A stretch of DNA of 64,000 nucleotides from Plantago ovata (GCA_028274465.1 CM051458.1:21777566-21841565); one strand, 5' to 3'. Positions 45,322 through 59,100 are shown, counted from the stretch's first letter. A program made the numbers and translations. Notes: generated by a model from the sequence alone, not told the origin.

Positions 45322-48300
45322 ATGACGACCTTAAAAGCTCGCTTGACACCTACTTTCTCGCAAGTCAAGAAATGGTCAGCTATATACTTGGAAGAAGATT
45401 TATCAAGGTATGAGGTAACGAGTTATGTAGTGAGAAGGATACCGAGGGTCGAAGATGGAGTGGTGATGAATCCGTTAAGTTTCATTAGATCCTATGAGGA
45501 AGAAATAGCAAAAGTTCCAGCAAAGGGGTTCACCGAGGACCAATTATGCAGGAAATTATTTTCTTTTGCTCTGGGATATGAACCGAGAATTTGGATGGCA
45601 AGGTTAGCACCAGGATCACTGAGAACCTGGGGCCAAGTAGTAGAGGAGTTCTTGGCGCGTTTTATGCCTTACCATGAGACGATTGTCTTGCGGAGTCGGA
45701 TGGAACACTTCAAGCAAGGAGAGTATGAGCGGTTCTGTGACACCTACGAACGTTTTGAATTGTATAAATGTGAGTGCCCCCATCACCGTTTCGACGACGG
45801 GGAGCTGATTTGGTATTTTGTTGGTGGTCTACGTGATGATGTTAGTCTTCAAGTGGATGGGATGTGTGGAGGATTAGAAGAATGTACAGTTGAAGAAGCA
45901 GAGAAGGTCTTTCAAATGTACGTCAGTGGTTCTGCACAATCTGAGAGGCTAATATCGAGTCAAGTCACCAATGGGAATTCAAATCGGGGCGAAAAAACTA
46001 AAGGCTTATACGAAGAATATTCTGAAGACGAAGATATCAGTGAGGAGGATGAACTTGTGTTTTACGCGGGGATTAAGGCCATTGAGAATGTTTTTGAGAT
46101 AGCACACGCAGGACAAGTTGAAAACAATCTTCGCATCGAAAAGGCTTTTGAAGCAGTCGAAGTAACTGAGCAACTTATAGAGGAATTTAGCTTGTTGAGG
46201 TGTGAAAAGGCAGAGGAGGTTCATCAACTTGAAGGAGAGAATATTTTAGATGAAAACGCCCCCCTAGAGGTAGGGGGCGAACCGCCCAGCGTGGGGGGCG
46301 AATCGCCCCCACAGGCAGAGAGCTGGGGGCGATCCGGCTCGCCCCAGGCAAATCGCCAGGGGCAGGGGGAGAATCGCCCCCAGCTCCAGGGAGCTTGACG
46401 ACCCCAGCTCCCCTGTTTCGACACCTGAAGCTGATTTCATCGATCCCAAGCCACTTCCAACTGTTACTACAGAGGAACCTGAGTACGAAGAAGTGAATCT
46501 ACTACTCCGTGGAGGAAAGATGACCAAAATTTCTAACTTCGTGCGTCCTAAACGTATTGAATCTTCTTGGACCAACAATGCAGGACCAAGCATAGAACAA
46601 GAAGTTAGTGAAAGTTCCAAAGAACCTCAAGAGAGGGATGATGAACCAAGACCATTTGAGGAAGATATGGTTGATGATGAGGTCGAAGGGGGAACTCCTA
46701 CGCCAGTAGTACTTCACAAATCTTCTAATCCATATGTGCCCCCGAAACCACATGTGCCATTCCCAAGTCGGATGAAGTCAGCCAAGAAGGATATTCAAGA
46801 GTCACCTCTATTTGAACGCCTCTCAAAAGTTGAAGTTAATGTGCCTCTCTTGGAGTTAATCCAAAACATTCCAGCTTATACGAAATTCTTTCGTGAGATG
46901 AAGAACAACAAAAGGGTTACTTCAGGAAAGGAAGTTAATGGGGTTGAGACGATGAATTCAATTGCCGGGTTATCTGTGAAGAAAAGAGATCCTGGAAGTT
47001 TCATCATCAACATCGCTTTGGGGAATGGTCGAACCATGAAGGCTATGCTTGACTTGGGGGCCAGCATTAACTTAATGCCCTATTCAGTATACAAGGCCCT
47101 GGATCTCGGTGAATTGACACCAACTGATATGGTTGTCCAAATGGCGGACCAAAGTGTGAAGAGGCCAGTTGGGATAATAGAAGATATCCTTGTGAAAGTG
47201 GACAAATTGATAATTCCAGCTGATTTTGTGGTAATGAAGTCTGCAGACGAGGGAAAGAGCCATATTCGCGAACACGTGGTACTTCTTGGGAGACCATTCA
47301 TGGCAACTACCAACACATGCCTTGAACTCAAAGGCAAGAAAATCTCCATGGAGGTAATGGGTGAGAAAGTTGAATTGGTAGGATGTAGCATAGGAGATAA
47401 GGAAGTCGTAGAAGAATTAAATTTTGTCGATTGCTATGATTCTGTGATTTCCGAATTTCATCATTGCTATGATGATCGTGAACCCCTTTAGGAGGCACTA
47501 ACCACGCAGGCTGAGACGTGTTACATGACCGAAGAAGCAAGGGAATTAGTTGAAATAATGGATAGCACCCTAGAAATTCCCGTAGGAGAAGAAGTGCTTG
47601 AACCCTTAGATGAAGAAGAGGAGGAAAGTAAATTTCCTGAAGAGCCTAGCTTAGAATTAAAGCCACTCCCTGCACACCTCAAGTATGTCTACTTAGGAGA
47701 AAATCAGAAAAAGCCTGTGATAGTCTCCTCACATCTTTCCAACGATGAAGAAAGTAGGCTAATTGAAATTTTGAGAGAAAATTCTACAGCTATAGGATGG
47801 GGGATTAGTGATATCAAGGGAATTAGCCCTACTCGGTGAGTGCACAACATCACTCTAGAACAAGATGCAAAACCCGTTAGGCAACCTAAGCGTAGGATAA
47901 ATCCGGCCATGCAAGAGGTGGTAAAGAAAGATGTAATCAAGCTGCTAGATGCCGATATGATTTACCCCATTCCTCATAGTCGATGGGTGAGCCCTGTTCA
48001 TGTAGTTCCTAAAAAATCAGGGGTCACGGTAGAAGTGAATGAGAAGGGAGAGTTAGTATCGGTTAGGAAAACCACTGGATGGCGGATGTGCATTGACTAT
48101 AGAAGATTAAATGCCACCACTAATAAAGACCACTTCCCTTTGCCTTTTATAGATGACATGCTAAACCGCCTTGCGGGGCGGAAATTCTATTGTTTTCTTG
48201 ATGGTTTGTCAGGTTTCTACCAGATTCCGATTGCACCGGAGGATCAAGAGAAGACGACATTCACTTGCCCATTCGGGATGTTTTCCTATAGGAGGATGCC

Positions 48301-49767
48301 GTTTGGGCTATGTAACAACCCCGCCACTTTCCAAAGGTGCATGCTTTCTGTTTTCTCTAATATGGTAACTAAGTTTGTTGGAGTTTTCATGGATGATTTT
48401 TCTGTTTTCGGTGATTCGTTTGATGAATGCTTGCATAAATTAGATCTTGTTTTGAGAAGGTGCATTGAATGCAATTTAACTTTAAGCTGGGAGAAAAGTC
48501 ATTACATGGTTAGGGAAGGCATTGTTCTAGGACATGTAGTTTCTGAAAGAGGTATTGAGGTAGACAAGGCTAAGATCGAAATCATTGAAAAACTTCCCCC
48601 ACCTGCTTGTGTGAAAGAATTGCAGTCTTTTCTTGGTCATGTAGGGTTTCATAGGAGGTTTATTAAAGATTTTTCAAAAATTGCCAAACCATTAAGTAGC
48701 TTACTTGCAAAAGATGTGGTTTTCCATTTTTCTAATGAGTGCCTAGTTGCTTTGAATACCCTTAAGGAAAAGCTTTTTTCTGCTCCCATTGTTGTGCCAC
48801 CAGATTGGAATCTTCATTTTGAGATTATGTGTGATGCTTCGAATTTTGCTATAGGTGCTGTTTTATGCCAAAAAGTTGATAAGCAGTATCGTGTGATTTA
48901 TTATGTTACTAAGACTCTAGACTCCGCACAAGTTAATTATACAACTACTGAAAAGGAATTTTTAGCTGTTGTTTTTGCTTTACAAAAGTTTAGGTCTTAT
49001 TTGATTGGTCATCCAGTGAATGTCCATACTGATCATGCTGCTTTGAGACATTTAATAGCTAAGCAAGTTTCTAAGCCTAGATTAATCCGTTGGGTCCTAT
49101 TGCTACAAGATTTTGATTTGACCATAGTGGATAAAGCTGGTAGGGAGAATTTGGTAGCTGATCATCTGTCTAGAATACCAAATATCCCTGTTGATTCGAT
49201 ACCTATTAATGAGGATCTCCCCGATCAGCACTTAATGAAGGCTAATGAAGAGCCATGGTATGCTGATATTGTGAACTATTTGGCTATGAGTATTTGCCCA
49301 ACTAATTTTTCAGCGTCCGACAAGAGAGCTCTTGCCAAGCGTTGCAGGTCTTTCATATGGGATGATCCACATCTTTTCAAAGAAGGAGTTGATGGAATTC
49401 TGAGGAGATGCGTGCCACAAGAAGAGCAACAAAGTGTGTTGAGTCATTGCCATGAGCTTCATTGTGGAGGACACTATAGTGGCTTAAAAACAGCTCGCAA
49501 AGTACTGCAAGCAGGATTTTTCTGGCCAACAATGCACCGAGATGCTCGAACTTTTGTGAAAAATTGCGACCCATGTCAACGAGGTGGTAATATTGGCAAG
49601 AAATACAAAATGCCCCTTCAAGGGAATCTAGTGGTCGAACCTTTTGACGTGTGGGGCATTGATTTCATGGGACCATTTCCATCAAGTGGAGGTTATGGAT
49701 ACATTCTTGTTGCAGTGGATTATGTGACTAACTGGGTGGAGGCAATTCCCACAAAAACGAATGACGG
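45322..49767 (+). CDS. Element P gag, protease, RT, RNase H and first part of integrase (fossil)
   Basis: Gag (about 45322-46050; [10 protein letters not shown] and [14 protein letters not shown]) precedes an acidic linker with GC-motif-encoded Gly/Pro stretches. Protease D-L-G-A-S lies near 47050. Reverse transcriptase follows ([27 protein letters not shown]), then RNase H ([17 protein letters not shown]) and the integrase H-H-C-C finger and G-I-D-F-M-G-P. The tract is interrupted at 49768 by element B and is broken at several further points. Confidence 0.9.
46272..46380. repeat. GC near-palindrome cluster within P gag coding sequence
   Basis: Units GGGGGCGAACCGCC, GGGGGGCGAATCGCCCCC and others. 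Here the motif is translated, giving Gly-Gly-Glu-x-Pro-Pro-type repeats. Confidence 0.88.
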
Positions 49768-51016
49768 TGATGAAACAGTTTGTCAGACTCGATTAATCAA
49801 ATAAATTTTTATTTAGCCAAAGGCAATTCACAACTACAACGAAAACCGTAGTGTAGCAGTAGAATAACCTCGAGTGTCGATCTCTAAGGACTATAACTAG
49901 CTTTATCTAATCTAATTTAGAATATAAAACAGCAGACGGTTTAGCAAAGGTTTTTCTTAACAGATAATGGAGATTGGTGATAGTATGGTCCTTCAAAGCA
50001 TAACGGGTTAATAATCATGCGTAAATTCCTCGGTTTTGCATAGAGATCTTTGATCAATGAATTGTCCAGTTGTAATTATCAAACACTACGAAGATATAGA
50101 TTTAGATAGGTCTAAGACCAATGAATTGTCCAATTGTGTGCAATAATTAATCAACAATACGAAGATAGAGATTTAGATAGATCAAAGAAGTAAAGCAATA
50201 ACACGGAGTATAATGCGCGATATAGCCATTAGCATAATTATCAACCCTTCGCTAAGAATTCCCATACTATCACCAACGAGAAGTTTAGCTACTCATAGTT
50301 GTCATGCAATCAACAGAAATCATAGAAGAAAACATGTTGAAATATATATAAAAATAAGTAGAAAAACCGTAAGATACAATGTTACCGAAGGTTGTCAGTC
50401 TCCGAAGAATCGCGATCTTACAAGCTCCAAACTGCTATGAAAAAGTATCTCCTAAGCTAAGAACCCCCAGAACAGGCTCTGGGAAATTCCTACCTAAAAC
50501 TACAGAGGAAGGTGAGAGAAAAGGTCTGGAAAAGTATGAAAAACAGAGAAAAACTGAGCAACTATATATAGGCTACGAATTGTGTGAGGCGAAGGGCCCC
50601 ACACACCGGGCGATTCGCCTGGTGTGGGGCGATTCGCCCCACATCCCGGGCGATTCGCCCGGGAGTAAAACTCGGCCAGATACGCATTTTCGACGCAATT
50701 TTGGATTTCTTCCCCTTTCCGAACTCGGTTTCAGACTTCTAGTGGCCTTCTACCTCCAGATTCGACCCCTAGACTTCAAATCCTATCCGGAATCTTTCAG
50801 ATACTCCAAATAGGCTTCTGGAACACCAATTCCTTGTCTACTTGAATATAATTGCCCGGAAATCCTCATTTTTCAACCAAAACCTGTAAAATAAAGACTA
50901 AAGGGAAATGTGACACTATTCTAATAAAATTCACTAAAATATAGCTAAATTAACATAGAGGATAGCTAAAATAGGTGAAAAAGACTCAAATGAAAGTGTA
51001 AAATACACATTCATCA
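49768..51016 (-). repeat. 3' LTR of element B
   Basis: TGATGAA...TTCATCA ends. Includes GC near-palindromes at 50607-50664, and a purine tract (element strand) follows at 51017-51028. Confidence 0.93.
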
Positions 51017-52315
51017 AACTCCCCAAACCGAACCTTTGCTTGTCCTCAAGCAACTAAGCTAGACTCCAATGCAAAAAACAATGCAACACACAAAATGGAG
51101 TCTCATGCCAAATAAAATGAACTAATCTACTGAATCTGTCAAAAAACATATGAACAAGAACCATATAAATCAAAACATGAATATAGGTTGAAGAATGCCT
51201 CGATTGACTCATACACATCCACATAAGCACTTATGTTAAGACAAGATAGCCTCCCGTAACATTCTCTACCTGGACCTAGTCAGTGACGACGTAATGAAGC
51301 ATGTTAAGATACGAATGGTTGTCCCGTGCCTATGAAACTGAGGACTTACTGATGTTCACCAAGTTAAGACTTTTCCTCAAAGAGGTCGAACCAGTACTGG
51401 CTCTCATCAAACGAAGGAGGGTTACCTATAAAAGATAACACTCCCCTATTCTACCCATTTCTCAAGCAAAGCCTTAAGTTATTCACCACTTCCTGAATGG
51501 CAGGACGAGGGTGGTCTAGAACAGATGACACTCAAAAACAAAAGAAAAGATAGATAATTACAACACGATTACGAACATTACAAGAATTGGAAAATGAGAC
51601 ACAACACTTTGGTAAACTGCTATTTGGCTTTCTTTTTTGGACCCTTCTTTGCTTTTTTTGGGGTCTTTAACCCCCTCCCCAAACCTATTCGAAAGAATAG
51701 GTTGCAAATAAAGGATCACACAACCTCACACTACCTCCTTCCTAGGCATTTAGCAATCTCAAAGCATGGTGAAGACTTGTTGCCTCTTAGGTACATAATT
51801 ACTCGGGAAAACAACCATAAGACCCTAACATGCATCATCCTATTATAAAGGCCTTCGTGAACCGCAGTAGAGAAAACACCACTAAGTGATGTCGAGACTA
51901 CCAAGCTTAACAAAGTGCAATACATAAATGTGACAAGCCAAGCGAGAAAAACCTCAAACAAATTCATAGAGATGAAACATATGATTAATGTCATAGTTAG
52001 TTAATCTACCCAATAAAAAAGTCCAAAAAAATCGGCAATAAACTCCATATAAACATGCAAGACTATCCTAAGATGAATGTAGTGTATGCAACCTAAAAAA
52101 CTAAGAAAGCAGTAAACGTGCAAATGCAAATGCAAACAAAGAACAAGATACCAATCAACACAAATCCAAACAATACTTAACATCGCGGTTCACATCCCAT
52201 CCCCCTTATGATACTTAAGCTAGTCCCTAGCAAAAGCGAATGAGTAATAAGAAGTGATACTAGATGTTACCGAACGGTTTGGCCTCGGTTGGCTGAGAGT
52301 GGACATGTGAAAGGA

Positions 52316-53691
52316 CTAGTCATCGGGATTGTAATCCCCATAATAGTCCCTCCATATGTCAGACAGGAGATCATTGGACCTCTGTAGAGCCTCCTGCTGC
52401 TGCTGAATGAGCTGTTGTTGCTCCCACCTTTCTTGCCTATCCTCACGGCGATGCTCCTCAAATATCTCCCAGTCGCGGTTGCGCTGGGCAATGTGCCCGT
52501 CGAGGTCCTGTCGCAGTCCTTGGACAGAAGTGGTCAAGGCTGCGGCACTGGCATCAACTCTATCGAAACGATCGTCGAGGTAGGCTCGGAATTCAGAGAA
52601 GTCAATACCTCTAGACCCCTGTGGTGCTCGAGGCGGTGCATGTGGTGCTCTATGCACAAAAGGGATATCCGAGATAGGGGCTTGGCCATCAACAGCCTCC
52701 ATAGCATCCTCATAATCATTCTCATTATTTGAATCGCTCGGTTGGAAGGGTGCTTCCACATCAGCAGCGGCAGCCGTGGGGTTCTTCATTTGATACCTAG
52801 CAAGTTGTACATCAATAGTCGAGGGTGAAAGGGCAGCGACCTCGCAATCCCCCTCGTCAATGTCCTCGACCCCATGATATTTGCAGTAGGCAGTGATGAA
52901 GCTCGGAAAGATGAAGGGCTTCTTCTTCTTTTCCCAGGGGCGCTCATACTCTTCATACATGATGTGCCCGATGTCGATCCGATGTTTGTCTATCAAGCAG
53001 TAGAGGAGCTCGGCGTAATTTGGCTGTATCCAAGTGTCATTCTTTCTCGGGATCAAGTTGAAGATGCAAAATTTCATCATCACCTTAGCCTCGATACTAA
53101 GGTCGCTCTGATGGATCCGTGCAGGTTCTGCTCCGATTTATGGATACCTGTATTCCCTGTTGCAGATCACATCCGTAATGTATATTCCTATCCCCCTAGA
53201 AGCCCTCAAATATTGGTAGGCATGGTTGCTCCCTGCGAACTCCCGTTGCCCAAAATGGATGAATGAAGAAATTGACTTTGGTGTCCATGGTATTATTAGG
53301 CCTGAACTAGTACCCCATTCTTCTTCTCGAGATCAGTGAATCCAGTGTAGAATTCTTGGAGGAGGCTCACGTCGTACCCCTTGAACCTGTTGGAACTATA
53401 CCAAACCCAATTCCTTTTTGATGCCAATCGGGAGAGGGTCCTATACCCCGCCGTTCGAGCTACCTCATCCGGAATATCAATCTGCCTGTCTGGTATGATC
53501 GATCTTCCCCCTTCGGCTAGCTCTGCTTCGAGCCTTTGTCGGACATCTATCGCAGCTAGAGACAACTCGTACATGTTGTGAGAAGGTTGGGAGCTTGATG
53601 CACCCCCTTTCCCTTCTTGCTCGAGCCAGCTCTCCTTGATCCTCTTGGAGCCATGATTCCTACAAACAACAATTAGTATCTTGTATGACAC
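52316..53691 (-). CDS. Element B second coding region, putative plant transposon protein-like (fossil)
   Basis: Contains W-V-W-Y-S-S-N-R-F-K-G-Y-D, L-L-Q-E-F-Y, P-N-Y-A-E-L-L-Y-C-L-I and I-G-H-I-M, resembling the 'putative plant transposon protein' domain seen downstream of or in place of pol in Athila-like elements. A Gln/Arg-rich coiled coil (about 52330-52480) ends it. It occupies the place of an env-like ORF but has no evident signal peptide or membrane span. Function unknown. Confidence 0.6.
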
Positions 53692-54423
53692 GAAACTGAC
53701 TTATGCATATGCAAATGTACGAGCGAACAAACGAGCAATAAACAATCCAACTCCTCAAAAACCCAATGTCTAGTCTAGCTACTTCATCATGCAACATATC
53801 AATGTAACTACTACAATCACATATCACATTATGCTCTTGCTAGACAACAAATGCCTTGAATCACAAGGCTCAATTAATACCATAGTAACAAAAATCTAAC
53901 AACATAAATCCTCAACTTCATCAATCATGCATTCTACCATTACATCCATCATTATCATATCAATAAACACATGTTTAAACATGGAATGAAAGCAAAGATA
54001 CATTTCCTAACAAGATATATCATCTAATAGCAAAAATCTCAAACCAACAAACCAAGCCTAATTGAACATGCAATTGATAGTGAATAACGTTTCTAATCAC
54101 ACAAATCATCAACCCATACATCATACAAGCTTAATTGAAGCATAAATTAAAAAACCCCCAAATTTGAAAAATTAGGGTTCATGTGAGATTACCTCAAATC
54201 TGAAGATTGAATGAACTAGGAAGAAATTTGTTCGGATGAAAAGAAAGAGCACGTAACGGGCTTCGATTGAAGCTAAAGAACACACAATTTGATGGAATAA
54301 TGAAGAAGTTATGAAGGATTGAAGATATTTTGAAAATTTGGGAATTTTTTGAGTAAGATGAAGAAGATGGAGAAAAATGGGAGAAAAGGGGGGCAACCCC
54401 CGTTTTTATTTTCTGCAGGGTCG

Positions 54424-54512
54424 TGGGGCGAATCGCCCCGCATGTGGGGTGAATCGCCCCGCGTGTCCGGAGAGCGCGGTGCTCTCTGGACTTGTGGGGC
54501 GATTCGCCCTCC
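54424..54512. repeat. GC near-palindrome cluster, B internal non-coding region
   Basis: GGGGCGAATCGCCCC, GGGGTGAATCGCCCC and GGGGCGATTCGCCC lie in the gap between the two B coding regions. Confidence 0.88.
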
Positions 54513-54779
54513 ACCTCCTGAGGTGGGGAGACGAAACTTTTCGAAAAAATGCGGTTTTTAAGTCCCCGAAAACCATTTTACTCATAAACCCAATCGTAAA
54601 GGCTCACTCAAACAAAAACAAACGCACATACGACACAGAGACAAACAAATTCACATATGAAAAGCAAATTGTTCAGAATGAATGCATGCAAAAAAGCAGT
54701 AAATAAAGCGATAAAAACTCCGGGTTGCCTCCCGGATAGCGCCATTGTTTAAAGTCTTTGACTCGACTCCTGTCTGCGC

Positions 54780-56930
54780 CTAGCTCTTCTTCTTGAGGTT
54801 ACTAGACTTCCCCTTCATGGATCTTCTCCTCATGCCACGAACCTGTGAATAAGAATGAACATAGGCAGCAAGACCACAGTAGTTAATAGTGTGAGAAGTA
54901 TCAGGTGGATCAGATATGGCTCGCAACACATGTCGCTTGCCATCCACCTCAATAGTGCAAGTCCTTCGGTAGATGTCTATCACGGAGCGTAGCTTAGTCA
55001 AGAACGTTCGCCCCAAGAGAACGACATCCCCCGTCCCAGGTGTAGACGCCGGCATAACTACAAAATTGGTGTATACAGAAGCTTCACCAATCTTGACCAA
55101 TACATTCTTCACAACGCCTTCGGGTCTCACAAAGGATCCATCCGCCAGTTGCACAATAGCCTTATGCTCAGATAGTTTTCCAAGGCTACTCTTCTCGAAC
55201 ACATTCATAGGGAGCATATTAGAGTAGGATCCCGTATCTAGTGTGGCACGGACATCTTCAAGCTCACCAATCCCGACCTTAACATCGAAACTTTGAGGGA
55301 GTGGCTCGGGATCCTCATGCTCCTCTTCACTCTCGTCAGAACTAAGGTCCTTCTCTTCTTCCTTAGCCTGTGGAGGTTCTTCCTTCTTGCAATACTCGCA
55401 CTTAGCAACCCTCTTGATGGTGATTTCAACAGGTAGATCACCCGCCAAGGTAATGGACATCGACTTCTCAGTGTGGCTAGGCAGCTTGCCTTGTTCCCTA
55501 CTCGTTCCTCGGTCGATCAACTCTTGCATCTTTTGTTGGGCAACCCTAGTGCTCTCTTCCAACCTATCAAGCCTTTCCCTAGTCTTCTCAGAATCTTCTT
55601 CACAACGTTTGAGAAAACTTTGGGTGTGATCAACCATCTTTTGCAAGTTCTCCATCAGTTGAGCCGACTTCGACTTCGGTTGCTCTTTTGGAGCGGGGTT
55701 TTTGCAGTGATCATTACCATAGTTTAGCCTACTACGGTCTTGGTTAGGGCCATAAGTTTGGCTAGCCGGTGCATATCCTTGATTGTTTCGGAACCCTCTT
55801 CTCCAAAATCCACCTCGAGGATTCCTACCATCTTGTCCGTAGCTAGCTTCTTGAGTACCAAACTCCGTAGCAAAGGCTTCCTCTTCGCCTCCTTGAACCC
55901 AGTTGCCATCATCATACGCAAGCCCCGATCTACACATATGAGCTCCATGCCCATAGTTCTTGCATATTCGACAAACTTCGTTCGAAACAGTTGTTCCTGT
56001 GGCGCTCTTGAGGACTTGCTTCAATTCGTTGGTAAAGCACTCGAATTGATCCCCATTCCCCCTATACATAGGGGCTTCTTGAGTCGGTGGAGCTTCAGGT
56101 CCACGTCTCTTAACTATTGCCATTGGGTCCTTGAATTGCGAACCCTTAGCAAGCCTTTCGAAAACTGCCCAGACGGCTTCTGCGGTTTCCTCCCAAATAT
56201 TGCCTCGGCATTGGAAGTCCACCACTTGTTGGTTCTCGAAGGTTAGTCCATTGTAGAAGTGTTGGACTAGATCAGAAAGTTCAAAACCATGGTGAGGGCA
56301 CTTGTTCATGAGGTCTTGGAACCTCTCAAACGCGGTGTAGATGGTCTCATCATAGTCCTGTTGGAATCCTGTGATTTGCGCCTTAAGCGCGGTAGTCAAG
56401 GTGTGAGGGAAGTATTTTTCCATGAAAGCTGAAAAAACCTTCTCCCAAGTGTCCAACGAGCCTACTGGTAGAGAACTCAACCATGACTTGGCTCTGTGGC
56501 CAAGCCCCATAGCAAAAACCTTCATCCTCAACTCATCCGTTGTTATTTCAGCTCCGGGTCGTGGGAGTTGGTTGACGAAATCATCGATATCGTGCAAGTA
56601 CCCCCATCACATCTTCCCTTGCTAAGCCATAGAACCTCGGAAGTTGTTGGAATGTGTGGTTCTTGATTTCCAGATCTCGAGTTGCAGACGAAAGAACAAT
56701 CGCCGGTCCCCTCAACGATCCTTGGAGGGTTGAACCCATGCTTTCAGTGGTCTAGCTTCTGCCATTCCGTCGATTTCCTTGAAAAGACTGTGTAAAGATT
56801 CAGAGAAATCGGTATCCTCTATTTCCTCTAGCTCACGCTTTTGAAGTAGTCGCCTTCTTTGGTGGTAGACTCTGTCGATCTCAGCAATTGAATCAGCAAG
56901 CGGTGTTCCTCTAGATCGTGTATGTGGCAT
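54780..56930 (-). CDS. Element B gag-protease region (fossil)
   Basis: Gag domain with W-L-S-S-L-P-V-G-S-L-D-T-W and F-M-E-K-Y-F-P, a knuckle-like C-R-I-C-K-N-Y-G-H-G-A-H-M-C, and a coiled-coil linker. A retropepsin with D-T-G-S-Y-S near 55225 and L-L-G-R near 55010 follows. This gag is clearly different from the gag of P and C. The region ends shortly after the protease; no polymerase follows. Confidence 0.88.
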
Positions 56931-57074
56931 ACACTATCTGTAACAAACTAGGAAAGGAGTATCAGATAGAGATTAAAAAGGAAAACTAAAACTACTAGAA
57001 CTAGGAATTGAATGCTGAAATATAAACAAATTAAACAAAAAAAAGGAGTATAGTCCCTGGCAACGGCGCCAATT

Positions 57075-58305
57075 TGATGAAACGGTTTGTCAGACTCGAT
57101 TAATCAAATAAATTTGTATTTAGCCAAAGACAATTCACAACTACAACGAAAATCGTAGTGTAGCAGTAGAATAACCTCGAGTGTCGATCTCTAAGAACTA
57201 TAACTAGCTTTATCTAATCTAATTTAGAATATAAAATAGCAGACCGTTTAGCAAAGGTTTTCTTAACAGATAATGGAGATTGGTGATAGTATGGTCCTTC
57301 AAAGCATAACGGGTTAATAATCATGCGTAAATTCCTCGGTTTTGCATAGAGATCTTTGATCAATGAATTGTCCAGTTGTAATTATCAAACACTACGAAGA
57401 TATAGATTTAGATAGGTCTAAGACCAATGAATTGTCCAATTGTGTGCAATAATTAATCAACAATACGAAGATAGAGATTTAGATAGATCAAAGAAATAAA
57501 GCAATATAACGGAGTATAATGCGCGATATAGCATAATTATCAACCCTTCGCTAAGAATTCACATACTATCACCAACGAGAAGTTTAGCTACTCATAGTTG
57601 TCATGCAATCAACAGAAATCATAGAAGAAAACATGTTGAAAGATATATAAAAATAAGTAGAAAAACCGTAAGATAGAATGTTACCGAAGGTTGTCAGTCT
57701 CCGAAGAATCGCGATCTTACAAGCTCCAAACTGCTTTGAAAAAGTATCTCCTAAGCTAAGAACCCCCAGAACAGGCTCTGGGAAATTCCTACCTAAAACT
57801 ACAGAGAAAGGTGAGAGAAAAGGTATGGAAAGGTATGAAAAACAGAGAAAAACTGAGCAACTATATATAGGCTACGAATTGTGTGGGGCGAAGGGCCCCA
57901 CACACCGGGCGATGGGGCGATTCGCCCCACATCCCGGGCGATTTTCCCGGGAGTAAAACTCGGCCAGATACGCATTTTCGACGCGTTTTTGGATTTCTTC
58001 CCCTTTTCAGACTCGGTTTCAGACTTCTAGTGGCCTTCTAACCTCCAGATTCGACCCCTAGACTTCAAATCGTATCCGGAATCTTTCAGATACTTCAAGT
58101 AGGCTTCTGGAACACCAATTCCTTGTCTACTTCAATATAATTGCCCGGAAATCCTCGTTTTTCAACCAAAACCTGTAAAATAAAGACTAAAGGGAAACGT
58201 GACACTATTCTAATAAAATGCACTAAAATATAGCTAAATTAACATAGAGGATAGGTAAAATAGGTGAAAAAGACTCAAATGAAAGTGTAAAATACACATT
58301 CATCA
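57075..58305 (-). repeat. 5' LTR of element B
   Basis: TGATGAA...TTCATCA ends, next to the primer site. GC near-palindromes at 57882-57952. Confidence 0.93.
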
Positions 58306-58310
58306 GTCGG

Positions 58311-59100
58311 CGCGGTTGTTATGAAGTTCTTGAAGGATGTGATATTTTCTAGATTTGGGTGTCCTAGGACAATCATCTGTGATGGAGGTTCGCACTTCGT
58401 CAATAGAACCTTTTCCTCTCTTCTTAAGAGATACGATGTCCACCATAGTGTTGCTACGCCATATCACCCACAGACTTCGGGACAAGTTGAAGTTAGCAAC
58501 CGTCAAATTAAGAAGATTCTGGAGCAAGTAGTGAAGCCTAGCAGGAAAGATTGGGCAGGAAAATTGAATGATGCACTTTAGGCATACAGGACTAGCTACA
58601 AAACGGTGATTGGAACCACTCCGTACAGACTTGTGTATGGGAAAGCATGCCATCTTCCCGTAGAATTGGAACACAAGGCGTATTGGGCTATCAAAGCACT
58701 CAATCTTGATATGGGAAAAGCTGGCGGAGAACGGTTATTGCAACTCGATGAGCTTGATGAATTACGCCTAGGTGTGAATGAAAATGCCAAGATCTACAAA
58801 GAACGTACTAAGAAGTATCATGATCGTGGTATAGTACGTAAGGAACTGATTCCTGGGCAAAAAGCTTTGGTATTTAATTCTCGCCTTCGACTATTTCCTG
58901 GAAAGCTCCGTACTCATTGGGATGGACCATACAAAATTATCAAAGTTGCTCCCCATGGAGCTGTAGAACTCTTTGATCCGAAGACGGGCAATACTTTCAA
59001 GGTGAATGGTCAACGAGTGAAGCCATACTTCGAGATATCTAGTGATCAAAGGGAGGTTGATCATCTTGAGCTTACCTTTTCCGCCTCTAGTGAAGGTTAG
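58311..59100 (+). CDS. Element P integrase core remainder and C-terminus (fossil)
   Basis: Contains the integrase C-D-G-G-S-H-F block, the [15 protein letters not shown] motif with its catalytic Glu, and a C-terminal domain (L-R-T-H-W-D-G-P-Y). It resumes directly after the LTR end of B, separated by the 5-bp duplication. Confidence 0.88.

Larger units (their letters stand above)
49768..58305 (-). mobile_element. Athila-type pol-less element B nested in P
   Basis: Left LTR 49768-51016 (3' LTR) and right LTR 57075-58305 (5' LTR). The tRNA-Asp-type primer site on the minus strand lies at about 57052-57071. Five-base flanks GACGG (49763-49767) and GTCGG (58306-58310) are a target duplication with one mismatch. 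Inside, in minus-strand order, are gag-protease (56930-54780), about 1.1 kb non-coding, a second coding region (53691-52316), untranslated sequence and a purine tract. No reverse transcriptase, RNase H or integrase is seen, so it would depend on a relative such as P. LTR pair about 96-97% alike by eye. Coding parts have about two or three breaks. Confidence 0.9.

Noticed and set aside
50213-50813. Open frames in the B LTR (also 57678-57956, 60226-60435)
   Set aside because: LTR sequence repeated in each copy; the apparent peptide is the same non-coding LTR read through.
52415-53266. Plus-strand frames opposite the second coding region of B
   Set aside because: Shadows of the minus-strand coding region, which has the recognisable domain.
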